This document shows positions 37,215-44,502 of a stretch of DNA of 64,000 bases, in pieces. Numbering within the stretch: position 1 is the stretch's first letter; each line of letters begins with the position of its first letter. The notes below the pieces were generated by a model. The model did no database searches. It was not told the DNA's origin and was given only the letters and a program-made list of their open reading frames with translations. The translations under genes were made by a program, and so were the position numbers. Source of the DNA: Echinicola vietnamensis DSM 17526 (GTDB taxonomy: Bacteria > Bacteroidota > Bacteroidia > Cytophagales > Cyclobacteriaceae); the NCBI RefSeq assembly GCF_000325705.1, contig NC_019904.1, forward strand, positions 2,606,001 to 2,670,000. The letters run 5' to 3'.

Positions 37215-38048
37215 TTAGCTTGCCCAAAAGGCTTCCAGTTTTTTGGTTTCCCTAAAGCTCTCTGCTCCGGGGAGATAATTTTGACTGGGTTTGGGAGTGG
37301 TTATTTCGATGTTTTTGAAATACTTTCGAAGCACTTGTTCTTGTACGTTGATTTCGTCCAAGTTGCCGTAAAGGGTGATTTTACAATGCATCCTATCAAA
37401 TGCCAATTGGTGAAGCACGCTGAAACTGTATTTCAGAAAGTCTTGGTTGTTTCGTACTTCAAATCGGTTGAAGAATTTAAGCTCTTTGTTGATAAAACCT
37501 GCAACGTACATCTCATGGTCTTCTATGACCACGGCCAGTTCCTGGTTGAGCATGTCAGCTTTTTCACCCAATAAATAAGCGATGGCAAGGCTACTCCCGT
37601 GCCTTAAGGTGAGGTTTTTGATATGATTGCCAAAAATAGCCAAGAGGGTGGAGTCAATCCCGCCAACAATAACGAGCTGGCTGTCATTCAGGTGAGAATA
37701 AAAAGCGTCTTTTCCAGTCGTTTCGACACTGAAGTTGAGGTAATGCTGGACTTCACTGGCGTCGAAGAGCACACTGGGAACCAAACAGAAATCAGGCGAG
37801 AATACATAGAGTGTGGTTTCGCATTGGCTGCGCATCTGGGAAACGAACAAGTCCTTTTCCAAGATCATCTCCAGTTCTTTATCTTCCACAAAAGGATAGT
37901 CATTCACGCCGATGACCAAACCATTTTGGTTTTTGGCAAGTACGATGAGCCTTTGCGGATAAAATAAAAGCGATAAGCTTGATGTATTGGCCACATCAAG
38001 CTTATCGCAGTGAAATTCTGTATGGGTATTTGTTACAGTCTTTGCCAA
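37215..38048 (-). CDS. DUF3822 family protein
   Basis: A 277-residue protein that I recognise as DUF3822 by its content and its place next to coaD. Its fold is probably ASKHA/actin-like (VVIEDHEMYVAGFINKELKFFNRFEVRNNQDFLKY, then ITLYGNLDE), as in type IV pilus assembly-like ATPases; that is inference. No catalytic motif is obvious. It lies 4 bases before coaD and 2 bases after the next upstream gene. Confidence 0.75.
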   Translation of the reverse strand: MAKTVTNTHTEFHCDKLDVANTSSLSLLFYPQRLIVLAKNQNGLVIGVNDYPFVEDKELEMILEKDLFVSQMRSQCETTLYVFSPDFCLVPSVLFDASEVQHYLNFSVETTGKDAFYSHLNDSQLVIVGGIDSTLLAIFGNHIKNLTLRHGSSLAIAYLLGEKADMLNQELAVVIEDHEMYVAGFINKELKFFNRFEVRNNQDFLKYSFSVLHQLAFDRMHCKITLYGNLDEINVQEQVLRKYFKNIEITTPKPSQNYLPGAESFRETKKLEAFWAS

Positions 38049-38050
38049 GA

Positions 38051-38638
38051 TTATTCCCAGTTTCCTGAGGTAGAAGCGTCTGTTTTCGATCCTACTCTCA
38101 GCGCTTTTTCATTGTTGTTTTGTCTTCTTTCAGGATTTACAGGAGCAGGGTCTCTGATTTCAAACACGTCGATAAGTGTTTTGCTGGCTCCTCTTTCCAC
38201 TTCACCAGCGAAGAACTCAAAGGTTTTTCCGCCTGATCCAGGGACTACATTGAGGGTAGTGATGTTAAACTCTGGGTACTTTCTTTCATTGAAAAGCGAG
38301 TCCATTACATTTACGGAACCCAAAGTGTCATAATGAATGGTCACTTCCTCTTCACCGTAATCCAATAGCTTGGTTTCTTCCGTTTTTTGAACAATGAAGA
38401 TTTCACCGTCTTCAATGAATTTTTTCAGATCCTGCCAGTTTCCGGCATATTCTCCATTGGTGGCCAGATAAGCCTGTTGTGCTTGACGAAGCATTTGCAA
38501 TTTTTCGATAACGCGAGCTTCGATGTTGGCAATTCGCTTTTCTTCTTGCATGACATCGTCCACGCCTTTGTAGAGCCTATAACCTACGGCCAAGGCTGCG
38601 ATGAGAAAAACAATCGATAAGATTCTAGTCAAATTCAT
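38051..38638 (-). CDS. Single-pass membrane protein, unknown function
   Basis: A 195-residue protein with an N-terminal membrane anchor (residues 5-22: ILSIVFLIAALAVGYRLY), a helical segment (EEKRIANIEARVIEKLQMLRQAQQAYLATNGEYAGNWQDLKKFIEDG) and a polar C-terminal domain. The YLATNGEYAGNWQDLKKFI part has the look of pilin-like secreted proteins, which is only a resemblance. It is the first gene of a three-gene operon with DUF3822 and coaD (gaps of 2 and 4 bases). Confidence 0.65.
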   Translation of the reverse strand: MNLTRILSIVFLIAALAVGYRLYKGVDDVMQEEKRIANIEARVIEKLQMLRQAQQAYLATNGEYAGNWQDLKKFIEDGEIFIVQKTEETKLLDYGEEEVTIHYDTLGSVNVMDSLFNERKYPEFNITTLNVVPGSGGKTFEFFAGEVERGASKTLIDVFEIRDPAPVNPERRQNNNEKALRVGSKTDASTSGNWE

Positions 38639-38690
38639 TTTTCAGTGGATTTTACTTCTTATATAAAGGTTGATGGTATCTAATAAGATG

Positions 38691-39194
38691 CTATTTTATG
38701 CATTTATTTTCAAAATTAAAATATCCTTTCCATATTCTTATGTCATTCAGCGATTTTATCTTCCAAAAAAGATGATGTTTTTCGTCATTGGGAATTTTGT
38801 GGATTTCTTCCAAACTCATGAACCGCACATCTTCAATAAGTTGCGAGTGATTTGGGAGCTCGGGATCCGTTCCCTTGGTCAAGGTGCCTGATTCCTTAGA
38901 AACTTCAAAAAAAAGCTCCACCGCATGAAGTGGCGGTTTTAGGAATTCGGTTACGGTCAATAGAGGACCTATTTGGATAGTGATTCCCGTTTCCTCAAGA
39001 AATTCCCTTTTCAGGTTTTCCGGGGCGGTAGATTGGTAGTCCATCCCTCCTCCGGGGACATTCCAGAAACATTTCCCATTGCCCATCAGGTGTTTTACCA
39101 TCAGGATTTTATCCGCTATGATGAGCACGCCATTTACCCTCGTGCGTAATCTACCACCAAATTTCTCGTTGATTTCTTTTTCTAAATTCTCCAT
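38691..39194 (-). CDS. NUDIX hydrolase
   Basis: A 167-residue protein. The box is GGGMDYQSTAPENLKREFLEETGI: the REFLEETGI core with its metal-binding glutamates is intact, while the first conserved Glu is replaced by Ser. The preceding VNGVLIIADKILMVKHLMGNGKCFWNVPGG is typical of small NUDIX enzymes. The substrate is unknown. It diverges from the helicase gene with a 23-base gap. Confidence 0.83.
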   Translation of the reverse strand: MENLEKEINEKFGGRLRTRVNGVLIIADKILMVKHLMGNGKCFWNVPGGGMDYQSTAPENLKREFLEETGITIQIGPLLTVTEFLKPPLHAVELFFEVSKESGTLTKGTDPELPNHSQLIEDVRFMSLEEIHKIPNDEKHHLFWKIKSLNDIRIWKGYFNFENKCIK

Positions 39195-39217
39195 TTAAGC
39201 TGTAGATTCGCTTTTAC

Positions 39218-40645
39218 ATGAATAAAGATAAGCAAGATATCCCGAATCCGTCGGCCTTGATACGGCAAAATTTTCCTTATGAGCCTACCCATGGGCAAGG
39301 GAGCTTTTTTCGTTTGATGAATACGTTTTTGGATGAGGATTTTGATCGTAAGCCTACCTTTGTGCTGCGGGGATATGCCGGGACAGGGAAGACCTCGGTG
39401 ATCGCGGCGGTGGTAAAGTCTTTGCCAAAATTGAATTTTCGCTCGCTGCTTTTGGCTCCCACCGGAAGAGCCGCCAAGGTGATGGCCGCTTATTCGGGGA
39501 GGATGGGGTTTACCATTCATAAAATCATTTACCGGCCCAAGGATCAGGAGGGAATGGCCGGGTCGGGGTTTGACTTGCAGAAAAACTATTACAAAAACAC
39601 CGTCTTTATCGTCGATGAAGCTTCCATGCTCTCCGATGATGCCCTTGGAGGGAGTAATCTGCTTCGGGATTTGTTGCAGTATGTCTTCCAGCACCCTTCC
39701 AATAGACTAATCCTGATCGGCGATACGGCCCAGTTGCCACCCGTAGGCAGCGAGAACAGTCCTGCGCTGGATGGAAATTACCTTGTGCATCATTACGGCT
39801 TGGATGTTTTGGAAGCCGAACTTACTGAGGTGATGCGGCAGCAATTGGACTCTGGTATTTTATACAATGCCACCGAGCTGCGAAAAGAGGTGGTCAAGGA
39901 AGCACCTGTCATTTCTTTTAGGATAAAAGGATTTCCAGATTTTTATAAGATGACCAGCGAAAGGTTAGAAGATGGCTTGCGGTATGCTTATGATAAATAT
40001 GGCGTGGAAAATACCATTATTATTACCCGATCCAATAAGACTGCTGTCCAGTATAATCAATATATCAGAAGGACGATTCATTTTTATGAAGAGGAAATTT
40101 CAGCAGGAGACATGTTGATGATTGTGCGGAACAATTATACCTATATGGCCGAATCGGATAAGGTGAGCTTTTTGGCCAATGGAGATTTTGTAGAGGTTGT
40201 TAAGATCCGGTCTTTCGAGGAGATGTACGGCTTGCGTTTTGCGACACTGGAGCTCAGGCTTATTGATTACCCTGAAGAGCCCTTCTTTGAAGCGAAGGTA
40301 ATACTGGATACCTTGTACACTTCCTCCACTTCCTTGAGTACTGAGGATGCCAAGGAGCTCTACCGTCAAGTGACCGAGGACTACGCAGGGGTGGAGAACA
40401 AAAAGGAGCGTCGAGAGTACATCAAAAAAGATCCATACCTCAACGCCCTGCAAGTGAAATTTGCTTATGCACTTACCTGCCATAAGAGCCAAGGCGGCCA
40501 GTGGAGTGCGGTGTTCGTCGATCAGGGGTATGTATCCGAAGACCAATTGGATACTGCTTATATCCGGTGGCTATACACGGCGTTGACCAGGGCCACGGCG
40601 GAGGTCTTTTTGGTGAATTTTCATGCCAACTTTTTTGTAGGATAA
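39218..40645 (+). CDS. RecD-like ATP-dependent DNA helicase (AAA_30 / UvrD_C_2)
   Basis: A 475-residue SF1 helicase. Walker A GYAGTGKTS (residues 52-60), the Q-like LLLAPTGRAAKVM, Walker B IVDEASMLSD (131-140), motif III LILIGDTAQLPPVGSENSPAL and the C-terminal YALTCHKSQGGQW and YTALTRAT motifs are present. Such stand-alone RecD2-like proteins act in DNA repair or recombination. It is shorter than RecD2 and lacks the long N-terminal domain, as usual for the Bacteroidota homologue. Confidence 0.9.
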   Translation: MNKDKQDIPNPSALIRQNFPYEPTHGQGSFFRLMNTFLDEDFDRKPTFVLRGYAGTGKTSVIAAVVKSLPKLNFRSLLLAPTGRAAKVMAAYSGRMGFTIHKIIYRPKDQEGMAGSGFDLQKNYYKNTVFIVDEASMLSDDALGGSNLLRDLLQYVFQHPSNRLILIGDTAQLPPVGSENSPALDGNYLVHHYGLDVLEAELTEVMRQQLDSGILYNATELRKEVVKEAPVISFRIKGFPDFYKMTSERLEDGLRYAYDKYGVENTIIITRSNKTAVQYNQYIRRTIHFYEEEISAGDMLMIVRNNYTYMAESDKVSFLANGDFVEVVKIRSFEEMYGLRFATLELRLIDYPEEPFFEAKVILDTLYTSSTSLSTEDAKELYRQVTEDYAGVENKKERREYIKKDPYLNALQVKFAYALTCHKSQGGQWSAVFVDQGYVSEDQLDTAYIRWLYTALTRATAEVFLVNFHANFFVG

Positions 40646-40824
40646 TCATGTTCTAGGTAAAAATAAACAGATTAAAACTGTATAAACTTGATTATTCTTT
40701 AAAAAATGGGAACATTTACGCTCTATTGCGTTTAAGGAAGAGGGGGGAATGAACCTCTTCTATTTGAAAATGGAACGAATATTGAAGTGAATTTTCTATT
40801 AGTAATTAATAAAGACCAACTGAA

Positions 40825-41247
40825 ATGAAAAAGTTAATTCTAATTTTTGCCATGGCATTTACGGCTTTTGCTGTTCAGGCCCAGAATGAAACCGAAAAGG
40901 CTACTACCGAGAAGGAAGAGGTGAAAGGACCCGTGATTACCTTCGATGAGACGGAAAAGGATTTTGGTGAAATTACACAAGGCACCAAAGTGGAGCATAC
41001 CTTTAAATTCACGAACACCGGAACGGAAGTGTTAAGAATTTCAAATGTGGCCGCTACCTGTGGGTGTACCGTGCCGAAATGGCCAAAAGAACCGGTAGCA
41101 CCGGGCAAAACTGGTGAAATCAAGGTGAGTTTCAACTCTGCCGGTAAAATGGGTAAGCAGCGTAGCGTGGTAAGGATTTACTCCAATGCTTCTGAGCCAA
41201 TCGAAAAAGTAACGTTGATTTCCAATGTGACCAAGTCAGGAAAATAG
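40825..41247 (+). CDS. DUF1573 domain-containing secreted protein
   Basis: A 140-residue protein with a signal peptide (MKKLILIFAMAFTAFAVQAQ). The DUF1573 domain has the standard order DFGEITQGTKVEHTFKFTNTG, VAATCGCTVPKWPKEPVAPG and VSFNSAGKMGKQRSVVRIYSNA, an Ig-like/MSP-type beta sandwich in the periplasm or at the surface. Function unknown. A perfect terminator follows. Confidence 0.92.
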   Translation: MKKLILIFAMAFTAFAVQAQNETEKATTEKEEVKGPVITFDETEKDFGEITQGTKVEHTFKFTNTGTEVLRISNVAATCGCTVPKWPKEPVAPGKTGEIKVSFNSAGKMGKQRSVVRIYSNASEPIEKVTLISNVTKSGK

Positions 41248-41281
41248 TATAGCATCAAGATGCTAGACGAGTGATATTAAA

Positions 41282-41324
41282 AAACCTCCGGGAAAATGGC
41301 CCTTGGCCTGCTTCCCGGAGGTTT
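41282..41324 (+). terminator. Intrinsic terminator of the DUF1573 gene
   Basis: A perfect 13-bp stem AAACCTCCGGGAA / TTCCCGGAGGTTT with a 17-base loop and T7. A near-identical but decayed copy lies at 44264-44311. Confidence 0.92.
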
Positions 41325-41343
41325 TTTTGGCTGTAATGACAAC

Positions 41344-41517
41344 TTAAGACCTTCTGCGGTACTTGGTTACTATGAAGATCTTCCGATGGTCGCTACCATA
41401 AATGACCAAGAAATAAGCATAAGCCAAATAGGGGGGAATATCATCAATTTTCATCAAAAGAAGCATTGAGACAATGACCCCTAGATATTAAACGATATTG
41501 AGGGTGAGTTTTGTCAT
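41344..41517 (-). pseudogene. Small membrane protein gene with an in-frame stop
   Basis: The ATG at 41517 overlaps the TGA of the preceding gene (ATGA), the usual sign of translational coupling. The frame reads MTKLTLNIV, then TAA, then YLGVIVSMLLLMKIDDIPPYLAYAYFLVIYGSDHRKIFIVTKYRRRS and a stop at 41344. Across the stop the sequence still forms a plausible 57-residue two-helix membrane protein with a basic tail. Either the gene is dead or translation starts at the internal ATG. No family recognised. Confidence 0.55.
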
Positions 41518-42085
41518 TTCGTATGGTTTTCGGTGGTGTGTAGAGTCCTAAAAAGTACAATGTTCAGAAAGGCAGAAATGAACAATAGGTTAGATGCTGT
41601 AAAGAAATTAAAATTATTCTCGGTGACCATTATAAAGAACCATCCCGATAGTGGGTTGAAGTTCACTAGTTCATTGATACCAAAAATAATATCCAATTGA
41701 TATGCCGTTAACGTCGTTCCAATAAGTATCCAAAACACTTTATTGACCGTGAAATATGTCTCCCGAATTGTGAATTGTATAAAAATAGAAATTAGACTTA
41801 AAATTATCATGTTATACAAAATGACAAACATCAAGGGTGTGAATGTTTCGGATTTATGGAAATTAAATCCAATAATAACTAATAATGCATTGCATATAGT
41901 GAAAATATAGATAAAGAATGGACTTTTAATATATAAAAAAAATACTTCACTTTATTGGATTCATATTTTTGTGTCGTAATGAAGTTTTTATAAAATAAGG
42001 CGTAGGATCCAATAAAGAACACACCAATAAGCATCACTATTTTACTAAAAACTTCGGGATTATAATTAGTTCTCCTAAAACCCAC
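41514..42085 (-). pseudogene. Polytopic membrane protein gene, frameshifted at an A8/T8 tract
   Basis: Two frames make one protein. The first starts MGFRRTNYNPEVFSKIVMLIGVFFIGSYALFYKNF. At a T8 run on the minus strand (about 41935-41942) the frame breaks. In another frame the sequence goes on smoothly as FLYIKSPFFIYIFTICNALLVIIGFNFH, then MFVILYNMIILSLISIFIQF, and ends at 41514. The repaired product is about 190 residues with five or six transmembrane segments. I do not know its family. The break is at a homopolymer, so a real phase-variable or dead gene and a sequencing error are both possible. An insertion sequence lies just upstream. Confidence 0.65.
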
Positions 42086-42124
42086 TTGATACGTTAAATA
42101 GGCCTCCTTGGAAAATAGGTATAA

Positions 42125-42156
42125 TTAACCTTTTAGTGACTTAACTAAAAGGTTAA
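42125..42156. terminator. Inverted repeat between the insertion sequence and the broken membrane gene
   Basis: A perfect 13-bp stem TTAACCTTTTAGT / ACTAAAAGGTTAA with a 6-base loop, followed on the plus strand by a T-rich stretch. It may terminate transcription leaving the insertion-sequence side or be part of the old target DNA. Confidence 0.5.
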
Positions 42157-42305
42157 TTTGTTTTTAGGGTAATTTGAAGCAAAATCAATAGTACAATTTG
42201 TGTAAGGAAAAGTACAATTCCTGAATTGAAAAGGTTGATTTTTGGGGTGGTTTTGACAATTGGACACACCTGTCCTGTAATCCTTCTTTCCGGCGGTAGT
42301 TTTTG

Positions 42306-43679
42306 TCAAGCAGCTTTGTTGATGGGCGGGGATTCCTGTTGGTTTCTTCGTTTGGCAACTGCTACGGCGTTGGCTGCCATAATGCCGAACAGCACGGCCA
42401 GCTTTTCCCTTTTATCTCCCTTTACTCGTATTTTAACCAGTCCATAGTGGTTTTTATGGTTTCCGAAAGCCCCTTCCATTGCCGTTGCCCTTTGTTTGGA
42501 GACTTCAGCACTCAGAATCTTTTCGGCTTTGCTGTGGGGTCTGGGGCCTTTTTTGGGGAAGCCGGTGAATATGTCTTTGGAGGTACAATACTTTCTGTTG
42601 GCATTGGTGGCATAAATCCGGTCGGCACCCAGCTGGGAAGTCTGTCCGAAAACCCGGGTATGTTTTACCGTGGATATTTTCAACCGGGTACATTCATTGA
42701 AGTTGTTGAAGTCCAGTTTATCGATAAATGATAGCCCGCCTGTCTGAAGGATATGGGCTTTCATACCGAACTCCACACGTTTGTTTTCCTTTCCCCGGAC
42801 GATCGGCCGGAGATAAGGTTTATGGAGGGAAACGATGCGGTCCTTAAGTTCGGAGGGAGGATTTTCCAACAAAAACTGCTGCTGGACCAAGACTTTTTTG
42901 ATGGTCTTCAGACAGGCAAAGTCATTTGGTCTAAACCCCGCCCCTTGATAAAAGTCCAGGATCTCTTGTAACTGGCCAAGTCCTTTTTCCAACAGGAAGA
43001 CCAGGGATTTTTTCCTTTTGAGGGTTTCCTTAAAGGATTTGCGTCTTTTACGGAAGTAGCCAAGCTGTTTGGCCTTCTGCTCCCTGTATTTTGACCGGGG
43101 CCTTTTTATGCCCAATTGTTTACATTTTTTGAACAGTTGCTTTTCAAACACCCACTGGCAGCATTCCCAGAGTAGTTTGGGGTCGGTGGGGAAACGGACA
43201 TAACTTTCATAACAGGTGGCATCCATTAATAAGACGTGGCTGTTGTCCACATCCTGTTTCCAGTGATCAATTAGTACCTCTTGGATCTGTTCCCAGTGGC
43301 AGTGTTCCTCGATGTAGGCCCTGATCCGTGTCATAATGGTAAGGTCCCGGATCTGTTGGTCTGATGCCAATACTTTCCCGCAGAAATACTGAAGGCTCCA
43401 GTCGGTATTGAAACGCTCAATCAATTGGCGGTCTGAGGTATTCAGGTAGGCTTTCAAAAACATCAGGGCAAACATGCCCCTGGCACCGAACCACCTTGGG
43501 GCACCAGGCCCCTGCAGCTTTTCAGGAACAAGGCTCGAAAGCTTTTCCCATGGCAGGCTGTCATGGATCTGGCCAAGCAAGGAATTCTTGAAAAAGTGAT
43601 ACTTTGGAGAGTATCCGTCAAAGTCTTTGAAAATAGGGAGCTGTATGGTATCTTTCATAGTATTTTTGTCTGCAAACAA
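42306..43679 (-). CDS. DDE transposase, IS5/IS1182-like
   Basis: A 457-residue transposase; an alternative start at 43658 (MKDTIQLPIF) is also reasonable. The N-terminal part (FGARGMFALMFLKAYLNTSDRQLIERFNTDWSLQYFCG) is the helical InsH/DUF772-type domain. DDE candidates are Asp in LLMDATCYESYVRFPTD, Asp in LGADRIYATNANRKYC and Glu in ATAMEGAFGNHKNHYGL. The frame is intact, so the element may be active. A hairpin lies in its 5' leader. Confidence 0.88.
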   Translation of the reverse strand: MFADKNTMKDTIQLPIFKDFDGYSPKYHFFKNSLLGQIHDSLPWEKLSSLVPEKLQGPGAPRWFGARGMFALMFLKAYLNTSDRQLIERFNTDWSLQYFCGKVLASDQQIRDLTIMTRIRAYIEEHCHWEQIQEVLIDHWKQDVDNSHVLLMDATCYESYVRFPTDPKLLWECCQWVFEKQLFKKCKQLGIKRPRSKYREQKAKQLGYFRKRRKSFKETLKRKKSLVFLLEKGLGQLQEILDFYQGAGFRPNDFACLKTIKKVLVQQQFLLENPPSELKDRIVSLHKPYLRPIVRGKENKRVEFGMKAHILQTGGLSFIDKLDFNNFNECTRLKISTVKHTRVFGQTSQLGADRIYATNANRKYCTSKDIFTGFPKKGPRPHSKAEKILSAEVSKQRATAMEGAFGNHKNHYGLVKIRVKGDKREKLAVLFGIMAANAVAVAKRRNQQESPPINKAA

Positions 43680-43693
43680 AAAATACGAAAAAT

Positions 43694-43735
43694 AAAACCC
43701 CGGAAAAAGCCCTTTTGGACGATTTTCGGGGTTTT
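43694..43735 (-). terminator. Hairpin in the transposase leader
   Basis: AAAACCCCGGAAAA pairs with TTTTCGGGGTTTT (one bulged base). On the minus strand it is followed by TTTTATTTTT, a good terminator placed before the transposase start. Such hairpins limit read-through into transposase genes. Confidence 0.7.
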
Positions 43736-43868
43736 TGAGTTATTTTTTCGCAACCCTGTTTATTAAGAATCAGTGATTTAGCTAATTAACAAGATGCCCT
43801 AAATAAACTAATACAGCTAATGATGTAGTGTAAAAAGCAATATTTTGAAATTTTGTTTTCATTTTAAA

Positions 43869-44105
43869 CTAATTATAGTCCCGAAGGCCATTTTTGACTT
43901 TATTTCCACACGAATAACCGACACTCATCATGCCCCCTCCAGTTACTATTAGGGAACTAAATAATGCTGCTCCGATACCCGCTGGGGGAAAAGCTAGTAA
44001 CAAGCCTACTCCTGCAATATATCCGGCGGCAGCCAGGCCACATCCAAAATCTCCTCTTGCTCCTCCCTTAACTCTTTCCATTCTCTCAAAACTTAACTCT
44101 TTCAT
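43869..44105 (-). CDS. Double-glycine leader peptide precursor (bacteriocin-like), copy 1
   Basis: A 78-residue precursor. The leader MKELSFERMERVKGG ends in the GG processing site for a peptidase-C39 exporter. The core (63 residues) is Gly/Ala-rich and hydrophobic (GLAAAGYIAGVGLLLAFPPAGIGAALFSSLIVTGGGMMSVGYSC), with exactly two cysteines, one near each end, and a polar tail. Leader and 5' region match the precursors at 54953 and 60454. No exporter is nearby; the one at 57951 could serve it. It lies beside the insertion sequence and broken membrane genes, so this is probably an orphaned member of the same system. Target activity is inferred only. Confidence 0.8.
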   Translation of the reverse strand: MKELSFERMERVKGGARGDFGCGLAAAGYIAGVGLLLAFPPAGIGAALFSSLIVTGGGMMSVGYSCGNKVKNGLRDYN

Positions 44106-44184
44106 AATTTACAGAATTTAATGTAAAACATTGATTTATTGATAATCTCAATATATACCTGATCCACTGACATTTCCTGACAGT
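44106..44184 (-). promoter_or_regulatory. Conserved 5' block of precursor copy 1, with GGAAA-centred inverted repeat
   Basis: The 45 bases before the ATG (TTATCAATAAATCAATG, TTTTACATTAAATT, TGTAAATT) match those of precursors 2 and 3. ACTGTCAGGAAATGTCAGT (44166-44184) is the counterpart of the palindromes at 54874 and 60375; the GGAAA centre is unchanged. Likely an operator or a leader RNA structure. Confidence 0.6.
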
Positions 44185-44263
44185 CAGTTGTTTTTTGTAA
44201 ATCAACCCGTGACACAGGCTCAACTTTAGGGACAATCGAGACGCATGATAGTTTTACTAAACC

Positions 44264-44311
44264 AAACCTCCGGGAAAATGGCCCTTGGCCTACTTTCCAG
44301 AGTTTTTTTTA
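44264..44311. repeat. Decayed copy of the 41282 terminator
   Basis: The tract AAACCTCCGGGAAAATGG, then CCCTTGGCCTACTTTCC, repeats the terminator of the DUF1573 gene with a few changes that weaken the stem, followed by T8. The rest of 44185-44502 holds no gene or recognisable element. Confidence 0.6.
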
Positions 44312-44502
44312 TGATGTATATCTGCAATGACACCATTGATCTCAGAGATGTGAAATAGGCCTCATAGAAACCACGGAAATCTCAGAAAAGCTCTGTTTTA
44401 TGTCTGGTTTTCTGAGTGTTGCGCGAGCGCTAAAACTTACTGGCAAGAAGCGTATAATCAAAAAAGGAAAAATGCCCTTGGCAAAACAGCATTGCAACCG
44501 AG

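Larger units (their letters stand above)
42228..43762 (-). mobile_element. Insertion sequence, IS5/IS1182-like (ends approximate)
   Basis: The element is defined by the intact transposase at 42306-43679. The only candidate terminal repeats I found are weak (TTGAAAAGGTTG near 42227 against AATAAACAGGGTTG read inward near 43765), so both ends are estimates. No clear target-site duplication was seen. Confidence 0.35.

Noticed and set aside
39182..39694. A 170-residue minus-strand frame opposite the helicase gene
   Set aside because: It overlaps the Walker A and B coding region of a clear helicase and lacks any family feature.
42160..43770. Exact terminal inverted repeats and target duplication of the insertion sequence
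   Set aside because: Only a weak 12-14 base similarity was found at the two sides, so I do not claim precise ends.
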